Program-made: the position numbers and the translations under genes
DNA from: Dyadobacter psychrotolerans
GTDB taxonomy: Bacteria > Bacteroidota > Bacteroidia > Cytophagales > Spirosomataceae
DNA: 64,000 bases
Direction: 5' to 3'
NCBI RefSeq assembly: GCF_004349265.1
Contig: NZ_SMFL01000011.1
Location: forward strand, 1 to 64,000
The notes under the pieces: generated by a model
What the model was told of the DNA's origin: nothing
The model's database searches: none
The model's input: only the letters and a program-made list of their open reading frames with translations
In this document: positions 8,132-17,032 of the stretch, one piece after another
How the letters are laid out: each line of letters opens with the position of its first letter
How positions within the stretch are numbered: position 1 is the first letter of the stretch

Positions 8132-11100
8132 ATGATCCCCAAATATCTTAAAATAAAGGGTTTATACTCTTATCAAACCGAGCAGGAAATTCATTTTGAT
8201 GCACTTACGGACGCATCGCTGTTCGGCATTTTCGGATCTGTGGGAAGCGGCAAATCATCCATTCTGGAAGCAATCACTTTTGCTTTGTACGGAGACACGG
8301 AACGCCTGAACAAATCGGGAGACGACCGGACGTACAACATGATGAACCTGCGGTCGGACGAATTGCTGATCGATTTTGAATGCATAGCAGGAAAAAGTGG
8401 TGATCTCTATCGTTTCACGGTAAGAGGAAAACGAAACAGTAAAAATTTTAAAGAGGTAAAGACATTTGAGCGGAAGGCTTATATCAGAAAAGACAACTTC
8501 TGGGTACCTCTTTCAGAAAATGAAACCACTGAGCATATCATTGGTCTGAGTTATGATAATTTCCGCCGGACGATTATCATACCGCAAGGACGTTTTCAGG
8601 AATTTATTGAACTGAAAGATGCGGAACGAACCCGCATGATGAAAGAGCTTTTTCAGCTCGAAAAATATGACTTAAGCAGAAATGTTGGAACGCTGAATAA
8701 AAAGAATGACATGGAGCTGTCGAATGTTGACGGGCAGCTGCAGGGGCTTGGGGAAGTAACTCCGGAGATGATTGAAGAGGAAGAGAAAAAGAGGGAGGAG
8801 GTCCGGTCGAAAATCAAAGTTGCCAACGAACAGTTGGTGAATTTAACTGCTCAGCTGGATCAGTTTCAGAAACTGAAAGAGGTTTTTGAAAAAGTAAAAA
8901 CACTTCAGATTCAACTGGCTGAACTGGAATCGCAGCGTTCAGGTATAGAAATCAGGGAGGAAAAACTCCGTATTTTCGAAATTTGTTTGCTTCACTTTAA
9001 GACCTTTTTTGAACAACAAAAGTCTTTATCCAATGCCATCCTTCGTGATCAGTTGTCATTTGATAAAAACAAGGTACGGGACATCGAACTAACTGCGCTT
9101 TTAGCAAGTGAGAAGGAAATTCTTGATAGCCTTCATCAGCAGTATGAAAAACGGCATGAATTGCTTGATATGGCCGAAGAGCTGGAAAAAGTAGTTCAAA
9201 TTCAGGATCTTTTTTCTCAGGCAGAAAAGAGCAAAAGTGCTTTGGTGAGAGATGAAGAAAAGCTGAAAGAAAAGGAAGAAGTCATAGCGAAACTCAAAAA
9301 AGAAAAAGCCGCCAAAGAAGAAGATAACGAAGTAAAGAAAAGCCTTCAAACAGATATTCAGGCGTTAAGTCAGATTAAGTCCTGGTTTGCAACATCTGAT
9401 GAAATTCAGGAGAACAGGAAAAACGTGCTGAAAGAAGCAGATGATCTGAAAAGAGAAATTACGCAGGTACAAGTGCAGCTGACCGAAAAAATAAATGCTG
9501 CCAACCTGCGTTTCGCGACCGATTTTACGGCTACTTCTACCTTGGGAAATTTGTCTGACTTTACCCGTAGTTATCTGGAAAATAATGAGAAATTAAGAGA
9601 AAATATTTCGAAACAAACCATTGTTATTCAGACGCAACTGGCTTTAAATCAATATGCCGCAGGTCTTTCAGAAGGAGATGCCTGTCCGCTTTGCGGCGCT
9701 GTACATCACCCGGCTGTTTTACATGCAGACAACAGTCTGGAGCAGCAGATTATTAAAAAGGATGAAGAACGAAATCAACTACTAAAAGATGATCAGCTCA
9801 TTCGCAGGTTCCAGTCTGCAATTGAAAGGGATTTTAGTCAGATTGAGCATCTGGAAAAGCAGAAAATAACGATAAATTCAAAGTATAAGGAAATCAAAGA
9901 GCGCGTTTCAGAGCATGATCTGCTTTTTGTGTGGGAAAAATTTGACAGGAATAACCGCAGCGCCTTTGACCAGCATTTTGCAGATGTAGAACGTAATCAA
10001 AAGTTAATCAGGGAAAATGAATTACTGATCAAAAGCAAAGCCGCAGCCATAGAAACAGCGACTCAGGAAAAGGCTGAGAAAATAGAAAAGTCGCTGCAAA
10101 ACCTTAAAAATGAAATTCTGAAAATTGAAAGTACCGTTTCAACACTTTCGGAACAATTGATACTTGTTAAAATAACGGATTTCGCCGGTCAGGATAAAAT
10201 GGCTATTTCCTTAAAAGTTAATGAACTGAAAGGCAGTCACGAAAAGATAAAACAGCTCTACGAACAGACTGAAACTCAGATTGATCTGCTCTACAAAGAA
10301 AAAAATACGATTTCGGGAAGCCAGACTACCTTATTCGCAGCTTTGGAAACCAATCAAAAGGAATTAGACCAGGTTCAAAAGTCTATTTGGGAACAACTCG
10401 CGGTTCACGGCTTCGAAAATGAAAGCAAGGTGCAGGAAATTCTTTCCGACACAATCCAGACCGTTTCTGAAAGGAAACTGATCGATGCTTTTAAAACTGG
10501 GTTGAGTTTAACCAAAAGAGACCTTGAAACGCTGAAAACTGAAAATCAGGACCAGGTTTACGATCCGGAAAAACATGAAAAGCTGGCAAAGGAAAAGGAT
10601 TCTCTTAACCAAAATCTAAATTCTCTTCGAAAAGAAGAAGGCTTACTGGAAGGTTTGCTCAAAAAAATGGCAGAAAATCTGGCCAGAAAAGCTTTGCTCT
10701 TAAAAGAGAAAGAGCGCCTTCAGCTTCGTAAGGAACACCTGGACGACCTTGCAAGACTGTTCCGGTCCAGTGGTTTTGTTGATTATGCGTCAAGTATTTA
10801 TCTGCAAAATCTTATTCAGGCCGCTAATCACCGTTTTCATCAAATGACCCACCAGCAGCTGCACCTTGAACTGGGTGAAGGAAACAGCTTCTGGGTTCGT
10901 GATTTGTTAAACGGGGGCCATATCCGGTTATTAAAAACTTTATCAGGCGGGCAGAAGTTTCAGGCAGCATTGTCTCTTGCCCTTGCCCTCGCAGACCACA
11001 TTCACGTAAGAAACGAATCAAAGCATAACTTCTTCTTCCTGGATGAAGGTTTTGGATCCTTGGATAAAAATGCATTACAAACGGTTTTCGAAACCCTCAA

Positions 11101-11230
11101 ATCGCTTCGTAAGGAAAACCGCATCGTTGGTATTATCAGCCACGTTGAAGATCTTCAGCAGGAAATTCAAACCTACCTCAAAATTGAACAAACCGAAGAT
11201 GGAAGTAAAATTTTGCCAAGTTGGAAATAG
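8132..11230 (+). CDS. sbcC: SbcC-type SMC-like nuclease ATPase subunit
   Basis: A 1032-residue ATPase of the SbcC/Rad50 class, which with SbcD cleaves hairpins and blocked DNA ends. The N-terminal Walker A is GSVGSGKSS (about 35-43). Long coiled coils (about 180-510 and 535-880) flank a zinc hook, Cys518-P-L-Cys521. The C-terminal lobe has the LSGGQKFQAALSLALALA signature and the FFFLDEGFGSLD Walker B. Length and layout match the family and the gene looks intact. SbcD is normally the adjacent upstream gene, but here the neighbour is a GH3 enzyme and no calcineurin-like nuclease gene is nearby, so the partner must lie elsewhere. Confidence 0.95.
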   Translation: MIPKYLKIKGLYSYQTEQEIHFDALTDASLFGIFGSVGSGKSSILEAITFALYGDTERLNKSGDDRTYNMMNLRSDELLIDFECIAGKSGDLYRFTVRGKRNSKNFKEVKTFERKAYIRKDNFWVPLSENETTEHIIGLSYDNFRRTIIIPQGRFQEFIELKDAERTRMMKELFQLEKYDLSRNVGTLNKKNDMELSNVDGQLQGLGEVTPEMIEEEEKKREEVRSKIKVANEQLVNLTAQLDQFQKLKEVFEKVKTLQIQLAELESQRSGIEIREEKLRIFEICLLHFKTFFEQQKSLSNAILRDQLSFDKNKVRDIELTALLASEKEILDSLHQQYEKRHELLDMAEELEKVVQIQDLFSQAEKSKSALVRDEEKLKEKEEVIAKLKKEKAAKEEDNEVKKSLQTDIQALSQIKSWFATSDEIQENRKNVLKEADDLKREITQVQVQLTEKINAANLRFATDFTATSTLGNLSDFTRSYLENNEKLRENISKQTIVIQTQLALNQYAAGLSEGDACPLCGAVHHPAVLHADNSLEQQIIKKDEERNQLLKDDQLIRRFQSAIERDFSQIEHLEKQKITINSKYKEIKERVSEHDLLFVWEKFDRNNRSAFDQHFADVERNQKLIRENELLIKSKAAAIETATQEKAEKIEKSLQNLKNEILKIESTVSTLSEQLILVKITDFAGQDKMAISLKVNELKGSHEKIKQLYEQTETQIDLLYKEKNTISGSQTTLFAALETNQKELDQVQKSIWEQLAVHGFENESKVQEILSDTIQTVSERKLIDAFKTGLSLTKRDLETLKTENQDQVYDPEKHEKLAKEKDSLNQNLNSLRKEEGLLEGLLKKMAENLARKALLLKEKERLQLRKEHLDDLARLFRSSGFVDYASSIYLQNLIQAANHRFHQMTHQQLHLELGEGNSFWVRDLLNGGHIRLLKTLSGGQKFQAALSLALALADHIHVRNESKHNFFFLDEGFGSLDKNALQTVFETLKSLRKENRIVGIISHVEDLQQEIQTYLKIEQTEDGSKILPSWK

Positions 11231-11379
11231 TAGAATTACTTTATTTGCAGAATAGTACTATTTGATACTGTGCGTAGCACTATTATCACAACCAAACGTT
11301 TTGTATCTGAATAAGTTATATTCTCTAAAACTTAGCTGTTGAAGAGACGATTAAATTCCCTAACTTTCCATTGGTAGCA

Positions 11380-11411
11380 TTTGTTTTATAACGCAAAGCA
11401 GATATTTTTGT
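11380..11411 (+). promoter_or_regulatory. Bacteroidota-type promoter for the sugar cassette
   Basis: TTTG at 11380-11383 and TATTTTTG at 11404-11411 are separated by 20 bp and match the -33 TTTG / -7 TAnnTTTG pattern. The predicted start of transcription leaves about 90 nt of leader before the ATG at 11506. The rest of the 11231-11505 gap is AT-rich, with a weak inverted repeat (AATAGTaCTA / TAGcACTATT) at 11250-11284. Confidence 0.6.
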
Positions 11412-11505
11412 AGTAAAGCATAAAATGTTTATCTCCCTCTGTATTTATAAAATGTAACTTAAATTATACTATTTGAAAATTTTATACATCCCCTAACTGA
11501 CAAAT

Positions 11506-11892
11506 ATGCCAAACTTAATTGAGCTGAAAACGTTTAGCTCTGGCACGGGCAATCTTACGGTTTTTGAAAATATTATCCCCGGAGCGATCAAACGTGTTTT
11601 CTATATTTACGGAGCAGGAGATACAAAAAGAGGCGGACACCGGCATCATAAAGCCTGGAATGCGTTAATCTGTATTCATGGCAGTTGCCGCGTTTATTCC
11701 AACGATGGCGAAGAGGAAGAATATTTTTTACTTGATAATCCCGAAGTTTGCCTTATTCTCGAACCCAAAGACTGGCACATCATGGATTCATTTTCAAAAG
11801 ACGCAATCCTGCTAGTTCTTTCCAATGAGCATTACGACCAGGCGGATTATATTGACGAGCCTTATTTATTGAACCATCTAATTTCCCAATGA
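11506..11892 (+). CDS. FdtA/QdtA-family dTDP-sugar 3,4-ketoisomerase (WxcM-like cupin)
   Basis: A 128-residue cupin. FdtA-type enzymes convert dTDP-4-keto-6-deoxyglucose to the 3-keto sugar, the first step to 3-amino-3,6-dideoxy sugars. The family signature is visible: FYIYGAGDTKRGGHRHHKAWN, with His45-x-His47-His48 at the catalytic position, GSCRVYSNDG, and the closing LVLSNEHYDQADYIDEPY. The gene overlaps the next one, a PLP aminotransferase, by 4 bp (ATGA), the usual FdtA-FdtB pairing. RmlA/RmlB, which would supply the substrate, are not in the window. Sugar stereochemistry (Fuc3N or Qui3N type) cannot be told from sequence alone. Confidence 0.85.
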   Translation: MPNLIELKTFSSGTGNLTVFENIIPGAIKRVFYIYGAGDTKRGGHRHHKAWNALICIHGSCRVYSNDGEEEEYFLLDNPEVCLILEPKDWHIMDSFSKDAILLVLSNEHYDQADYIDEPYLLNHLISQ

Positions 11893-12980
11893 TTCCCTTT
11901 CTGGATTTAAATCAGATCAATGAGCCCCATTTACCGGCGATTGAAGAGGCCACGCTGCGTGTGCTTCGGTCGGGTTGGTATATTTTGGGAAATGAATTAA
12001 AAGCATTTGAAAAATCTTTCGCTGACTATTGTGAAGCCGGCTATTGTGTAGGCGTAGCCAATGGCCTGGATGCGATTACCTTAATATTAAAAGCGTTTGA
12101 CTTTCCTGCAGGCAGTGAGATTATTGTTCCTGCGAATACCTATATCGCTTCTGTTTTGCCGGTAAGTGCTTTAAATCTGGTTCCCGTATTTGTGGAGCCC
12201 GATCCGGTAACGATGCTTATTGACCCTCTAAAAATTGAAGAGAAAATAAGTCCGCTGACCAGAGCGATAATTACCACAGATCTTTACGGACGGTGTTGTG
12301 AGATGGACACCATCATGCAAATTGCGCAGCGCCATCAATTGAAGGTTGTTACAGATGCGGCGCAGGCTCATGGAGCGCTTTTTCAGGGGAAAAAAACCGG
12401 AGGCATTGCAGATGCTACGGCTTTTAGTTTTTATCCTACCAAAAATCTGGGGGCGTTTGGCGATGCAGGAGCTGTAACCACCCTGGACAAATCGCTTGCT
12501 GAAAAAATAGCTTACCTGCGGAACTATGGTTCTCAGGAACGTTATAAAAACGACTATCAGGGGGTGAATAGCAGACTAGACGAAATGCAGGCAGCTATTC
12601 TTAGTGTTAAACTTCCTTTTCTGGATGAAGAAAATAAACGACGGAAAGAAATTGCAGCTCGTTATCTAAACGAAATAAAATTACCGGACCTGATTCTCCC
12701 ACCCGGAGACCGCATCAATGAAGATGTCTGGCATTTGTTTGTAGTCCGGCATAACAGGCGTCAGGATCTTGTTAAATATTTGGAAAACAAAGGTATACAA
12801 ACCAATATACACTATCCGCTTCCGATTCATAAACAGCAGGCTTATGCACATCTCAATGACGAACAACTGCCTTTGACAGAAAAAATTCATCGCGAAGTAA
12901 TTAGTCTGCCATTGCATCCGCGGCTCACAGATGATGAAATCTCGTATGTAATTCAATCGGTGAATCAGTTTGATTCGTAA
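11889..12980 (+). CDS. DegT/DnrJ/EryC1/StrS-family sugar aminotransferase (FdtB/QdtB-like)
   Basis: A 363-residue PLP enzyme that probably transaminates the 3-keto-6-deoxy sugar nucleotide made by the upstream isomerase. It has the family start PFLDLNQINEPHLPAIEEA, the cofactor segment VGVANGLDAI, DAAQAHGA and the Schiff-base Lys185 in FYPTKNLGAFGDAGAV. YGSQERYKND and NSRLDEMQAAIL are also typical. Length is normal. It is translationally coupled to the isomerase by a 4-bp overlap and followed 27 bp later by a glycosyltransferase, supporting one operon. No N-acetyltransferase (FdtC-like) is present, so the amino sugar may be left free or acylated by an enzyme encoded elsewhere. Confidence 0.92.
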   Translation: MIPFLDLNQINEPHLPAIEEATLRVLRSGWYILGNELKAFEKSFADYCEAGYCVGVANGLDAITLILKAFDFPAGSEIIVPANTYIASVLPVSALNLVPVFVEPDPVTMLIDPLKIEEKISPLTRAIITTDLYGRCCEMDTIMQIAQRHQLKVVTDAAQAHGALFQGKKTGGIADATAFSFYPTKNLGAFGDAGAVTTLDKSLAEKIAYLRNYGSQERYKNDYQGVNSRLDEMQAAILSVKLPFLDEENKRRKEIAARYLNEIKLPDLILPPGDRINEDVWHLFVVRHNRRQDLVKYLENKGIQTNIHYPLPIHKQQAYAHLNDEQLPLTEKIHREVISLPLHPRLTDDEISYVIQSVNQFDS

Positions 12981-13007
12981 ATAAGTTGTTATCAATCAAA
13001 TTACTTT

Positions 13008-13928
13008 ATGAAGTTATCTGTCGTCATCCCGGTTTACAATAGCCAATCCACCATAAGGTTACTTGTGGAAAGGTTACAGTCTGAGCTTTCTGCCATCTCC
13101 TTCGAAATTGTGATGGTGAATGATGGCAGCAGGGATGCTTCGGAAAGAATTGGTCAACAACTGGCTGACCAATATTCCAACGTTCGTTTTATATCACTGC
13201 GCAGGAACTATGGAGAGTTTAATGCTGTGATGTGCGGACTAAACTGGGCTTATGGTGATTATTGCGTGATGATCGACGATGATTTTCAAAATCCTCCTGA
13301 GGAAATATTTAAACTTTTAGCTACCGCAGAAAAAGGGGATCATGATGTTGTTTACACCTACTATGAGAAAAAACAGCATTCAAAACGCCGGAATATGGGC
13401 AGCAAGCTTGTAAACTGGATTACCGGGTATTTGTTAAATAAACCAAAAGATCTTTATTTGTCAAGCTTCAAGCTCATCAAACACGAGGTTGTGCAGGAAA
13501 TAATCAAATATCAGGGGCCGTATCCATACATCGACGGGTTGATTTTCCGGATTACAAACAACATCGGAACTGTGCAGGTATCTCACTTGAAGCGAGAAGA
13601 AGGAGCTTCCAACTATACCTGGCGAAAACTTATTTCGCTTTTCCTGAACATTCTTTTTTGTTATTCTTCCCTTCCGATCAGGGTTTTTATGCCAATCGGG
13701 CTGGGGTTGTTTGGGCTTGGTTTTATTTTACTGACATTCCTTTTCGGTCAGTGGATTTTAGGTCCGGACCCAAAGGGTTGGCAGGTGGTTACGGCTGCTT
13801 TTATTTTTATCGGAGGTATTCAATGTACGCTTTTAAGTGTTTTGGGTGAATATATCGGCAAAAGTTTCATGGCACAAAGCGGGCAGCCCCAATATGTGAT
13901 CAAGTACAATAGCACGGTAACAGCATGA
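13008..13928 (+). CDS. Family 2 glycosyltransferase, polyprenyl-phosphate type (GtrB/DPM1-like)
   Basis: A 306-residue GT2 enzyme. The catalytic domain (about 1-215) starts LSVVIPVYNSQSTIRLLVERL and has VNDGSRDAS and MIDDDFQNPPEE metal-binding acidic residues. Two hydrophobic helices near the C-terminus (about 228-252 and 264-287) anchor it in the membrane. This is the layout of enzymes that load a sugar from a nucleotide donor onto undecaprenyl or dolichyl phosphate for use across the membrane. Its place after the ketoisomerase and aminotransferase suggests it transfers the amino sugar made by them. It overlaps the following methyltransferase by 4 bp. Confidence 0.88.
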   Translation: MKLSVVIPVYNSQSTIRLLVERLQSELSAISFEIVMVNDGSRDASERIGQQLADQYSNVRFISLRRNYGEFNAVMCGLNWAYGDYCVMIDDDFQNPPEEIFKLLATAEKGDHDVVYTYYEKKQHSKRRNMGSKLVNWITGYLLNKPKDLYLSSFKLIKHEVVQEIIKYQGPYPYIDGLIFRITNNIGTVQVSHLKREEGASNYTWRKLISLFLNILFCYSSLPIRVFMPIGLGLFGLGFILLTFLFGQWILGPDPKGWQVVTAAFIFIGGIQCTLLSVLGEYIGKSFMAQSGQPQYVIKYNSTVTA

Positions 13929-14686
13929 TCGGCAACCGGCTAGAATACCAGCGAATGTACGAGGTAGAGCAAAAGCTCTGGTGGTATCAAACACTCCATG
14001 GAAAGGTTTTGAAACAAATCAATAAACGTTTTAAAACCTTTAATCCGGATCTGAAAATCCTCGATGCAGCCTGCGGAACTGGTGGCCTGCTTTCATTTTT
14101 AAAGGAAAAAGGATATCGTGATACAACCGGTTTTGACTATTCACAGCATGCGATCGATTTTTCGCTGGAACGAAATCTGAGTGTAAGCTTTGGCGATCTT
14201 AAAAATGTAGAAGCTTTTAAACCGGAAGAAACTTTTGATGTGATTATCTGTAACGACGCTCTGTATTTTCTAAACGATCAGGAGATTATCCGCGCATTAC
14301 AGAACTTCCGAAAGAAACTGAAACCGGGAGGAATTATCCTGATAAATATCCACGCATTTGAAGCATTTTCTGGTACGCATGATATTGCAGTTGGCAGCTC
14401 CCGGCGGTTTGAATTTAAGGACTTTGCCGCTTATGCTCATTCGTCCGGGTTAATTGTCGAATACAAAACCTACTGGCCCTTTGCACTTTCCCTTCCTATC
14501 TGGCTTGTCAGAAGCTGGCAAAGATATCAGATCAAAAAAAAACATATGAATCATGCCGGTCCCGATTCGGACGTAAGTTATCCAGGAGACCTTGTCAACG
14601 GCCTATTAAGGTCGGTCATGCGTATGGAAGAAAACATTCTCAGTACAGCACCTTTCGGCAGTTCTCTATTTATGGTACTCAGATAA
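13925..14686 (+). CDS. Class I SAM-dependent methyltransferase
   Basis: A 253-residue methyltransferase. Motif I is ILDAACGTGGLLSFL (about 43-57), followed by TGFDYSQHAIDF, an acidic post-I segment, FDVIICNDALYFL and LKPGGIILINIHAFEAF. It overlaps the glycosyltransferase by 4 bp, so its substrate is probably the glycan or lipid-linked sugar of this cassette. Family certain, substrate inferred from context. The C-terminal third has a hydrophobic patch (YWPFALSLPIWLVRSW) that could touch the membrane. It is the last gene of the compact run; a 113-bp gap follows before the DUF418 gene. Confidence 0.85.
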   Translation: MIGNRLEYQRMYEVEQKLWWYQTLHGKVLKQINKRFKTFNPDLKILDAACGTGGLLSFLKEKGYRDTTGFDYSQHAIDFSLERNLSVSFGDLKNVEAFKPEETFDVIICNDALYFLNDQEIIRALQNFRKKLKPGGIILINIHAFEAFSGTHDIAVGSSRRFEFKDFAAYAHSSGLIVEYKTYWPFALSLPIWLVRSWQRYQIKKKHMNHAGPDSDVSYPGDLVNGLLRSVMRMEENILSTAPFGSSLFMVLR

Positions 14687-14799
14687 ATAATTTGTACTTG
14701 CCGAATAATAAGTAAATGATTATCAATGAGTTTTTGAAAATCTATATCATTAAATTTATTGTCAGCTCTGCCAGAGTTCTAATTCAACAATAAATTTCA

Positions 14800-16152
14800 A
14801 TGATGGAAAGCGTAAACCTTACTACTCCTAAAACGGAAAAAGTCTTCTTTTCTCCTGTTTCACAATTAAACCGTATTGATTCAATAGATATCCTGCGCGG
14901 GATTGCGCTGCTGGGTATTCTGCTCATGAACATTCCGGCATTTTCGATGCCGCAACGCTTTTCCGAGCCATTCCGGACCGACTTGGAAAGTCTTAATTTC
15001 TGGGTACGAGGATTTATAACTGTCGTTTTTGAGGGTAAAATGCGAGCGCTGTTTTCAATGATTTTCGGAGCGGGAATTTTATTGTTTACAACAAAAAAAG
15101 AAGCAGCAGGTAAATCGACTACATTTTTATACTATCGCCGGATGGCGTGGCTGGTAGTTTTCGGCCTTGCTGATGCCCATTTACTGCTTTGGGAGGGAGA
15201 CATTTTGTATTCATACGGTGTAATCGGCATGATTGCTTTTCTGTTCAGGAAAGTGAAGCCGCAATATCTCGCCCTGGGCGTACCGCTTGTGGCAATATTG
15301 GATTTTGGTATGGGATACATGTTTTATAAAGATATGCGTCAGAAGCGGCTGGATTATGTCAGGGTTAAAACAGAATTGCTCTCCAATAAAACCCCGGATG
15401 CAACGCAGAAAAAGGTTCTGGCAGATTGGCGGGAAGTTGAAAAAGATTTCATTCCTAATGAACAGGACATTAAGGACAATACAAAAAAGATGAAGTCGGA
15501 TTATGCCACAGTGGCTAAAAAGATCCGTAAAACATCGTTTGACTGGCAATTTAAGTATTTTATGTACGGAATTGCCGATCCATTAGCTTTGATGCTGTTG
15601 GGCATAGCGCTGTTTAAATGGGGATTTTTTACTGGTCAATGGAAAAAGAAGCAGTATAAGCTAACGATGCTGATTGGCTACGGAGTTGGTTTGCCGCTGG
15701 TCTTATATGATTTTTATTACAGTTTTATCCATTTCCCAAATCTGGCAGCTTCCTTTGTTCACATGGAAAATAATCCGGTTGTCTGGGTTAATATCATTTA
15801 TCCTTTCCAGCGTATTTTACTGGTTATGGCGCATGCATCTGTTGTTATTCTTATTGTTCAGTCTGGAGTGGCTCAGAAATTTTTTAACCGGTTAGCAGCT
15901 GTGGGACAAATGGCGCTGACCAATTACGTCATGCACACGATAATATGTACACTTTTCTTTTTCGGATACGGGCTTAATTATTATGCAACCCTGGAATACT
16001 ATCAGATTTTCTACCTGGTTTTCTGCATCTGGATTTTACAAATTATCATCAGCCCGATCTGGCTCCGTTACTTTTATTTTGGTCCGCTGGAATGGTTATG
16101 GAGAAGTCTGACTTACTGGAAATTTCAACCCATTCGAAAAACGAACCCCTGA
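14800..16152 (+). CDS. DUF418 integral membrane protein
   Basis: A 450-residue polytopic membrane protein with the family N-terminus RIDSIDILRGIALLGILLMNIPAF and the C-terminal GQMALTNYVMHTIICTLFFFG block. DUF418 proteins (YeiB-like) resemble acyltransferase-3 membrane domains, but their function is not established. About ten hydrophobic segments are visible. A hydrophilic charged loop at about 175-245 (rich in Lys/Asp) is longer than I would expect. It follows the glycosylation genes on the same strand after 113 bp, and a transferase role on a cell-envelope sugar is possible but unproven. A terminator follows at once. Confidence 0.88.
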   Translation: MMESVNLTTPKTEKVFFSPVSQLNRIDSIDILRGIALLGILLMNIPAFSMPQRFSEPFRTDLESLNFWVRGFITVVFEGKMRALFSMIFGAGILLFTTKKEAAGKSTTFLYYRRMAWLVVFGLADAHLLLWEGDILYSYGVIGMIAFLFRKVKPQYLALGVPLVAILDFGMGYMFYKDMRQKRLDYVRVKTELLSNKTPDATQKKVLADWREVEKDFIPNEQDIKDNTKKMKSDYATVAKKIRKTSFDWQFKYFMYGIADPLALMLLGIALFKWGFFTGQWKKKQYKLTMLIGYGVGLPLVLYDFYYSFIHFPNLAASFVHMENNPVVWVNIIYPFQRILLVMAHASVVILIVQSGVAQKFFNRLAAVGQMALTNYVMHTIICTLFFFGYGLNYYATLEYYQIFYLVFCIWILQIIISPIWLRYFYFGPLEWLWRSLTYWKFQPIRKTNP

Positions 16153-16191
16153 TCCGGACCGATTGGTGAACATCGGCGAAACGTAGAAATG

Positions 16192-16224
16192 AGATCCGGA
16201 GTTGACATCTCCGGATTATTTTTT
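16192..16224 (+). terminator. Rho-independent terminator after DUF418 gene
   Basis: ATCCGGAG (16194-16201) and CTCCGGAT (16209-16216) form a perfect 8-bp stem with loop TTGACAT, followed by TATTTTTT. The rest of the 16153-16491 gap is AT-rich. It contains TTACTTTG near 16300, one base off a Bacteroidota -7 box, but no gene. Confidence 0.85.
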
Positions 16225-16491
16225 GGAATTAGAAATTATTTCGACTCCCTGAATAGAATTTTAGTAATAAAAAAACAAAAAATAACACCAAAATTATTTA
16301 CTTTGGAGTCTTTGTTTGCCTCGAATCATACAAATATTGAGATGCCTGAAAAGTGTTAGATCTCAGTCTGTTGCATGCAAGCAACAGGATACTTTCAAAA
16401 ATCGAAAATTTGAAAGTGGAATAATTAAAAATGGGAAACTTTGCCAGAGTAACCAGCAACAAATAAATTATCAGGTTTTGACAAGGTTACT

Positions 16492-16947
16492 ATGCTCACG
16501 ATAGCGCTAATTGACAAATTTCCGATCTTACGCAAAGGATTAAGCCTGTATCTTGAAGAGCATTATGAAGGTGTAACCGTCCTGTCTTGCGAAAGCGCAG
16601 AGATTTTTTCAACACAATATCCTGGCCAAAATCCGGATCTTGTCATTTTGGGAATCAACCAGCATCCAAGTTCCGGAGAAACCGAAAATATCGGGACGGT
16701 GAAAAAATGGAATGTAAACGGTAAAGTGATTGTCTACGACGAAAAGGCGGATCCTACCATGATTGCGGACTATCTGAAAGCAGAAGTAAACGGATATGTT
16801 TCAAAACAAAATCCCATCTCAGAACTGGATGAATGTATTCAGGCCGTCCTCAAAGGGAAACGTTATATATGCCCGCAGGTACTGGATTCTGTTTCTGATA
16901 AAAGTCTGGTGAAAAGAAATGCAAGTCCGGAGGATAGCACACCCTGA
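16492..16947 (+). CDS. Degenerate NarL-type receiver-domain protein without output domain
   Basis: A 151-residue protein with the fold of a response-regulator receiver (IALIDKFPILRKGLSLYL at the start). It has VKKWNVNGKVIVYDEKADPTMI in the middle and the NarL-like end ADYLKAEVNGYVSKQNPISELDECIQAVLKGKRYICPQV. The expected phosphoacceptor Asp in the DLVxLDI strand is Gly (DLVILGIN), and the acidic pair is reduced to a single Asp8, so phosphorylation is unlikely. The LuxR helix-turn-helix that should follow is missing: the protein ends about 20 residues after the receiver. Possibly a pseudo-receiver or a decaying NarL gene. Next is an AraC regulator, 85 bp downstream. Confidence 0.75.
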   Translation: MLTIALIDKFPILRKGLSLYLEEHYEGVTVLSCESAEIFSTQYPGQNPDLVILGINQHPSSGETENIGTVKKWNVNGKVIVYDEKADPTMIADYLKAEVNGYVSKQNPISELDECIQAVLKGKRYICPQVLDSVSDKSLVKRNASPEDSTP

Positions 16948-17032
16948 AAGCGGATTATGTTTTATATCTGAAAATCACTAGCTTTAAAGAACTTACCGGA
17001 AACGATTCAGGTTTGGTTACACGATTTACCCA

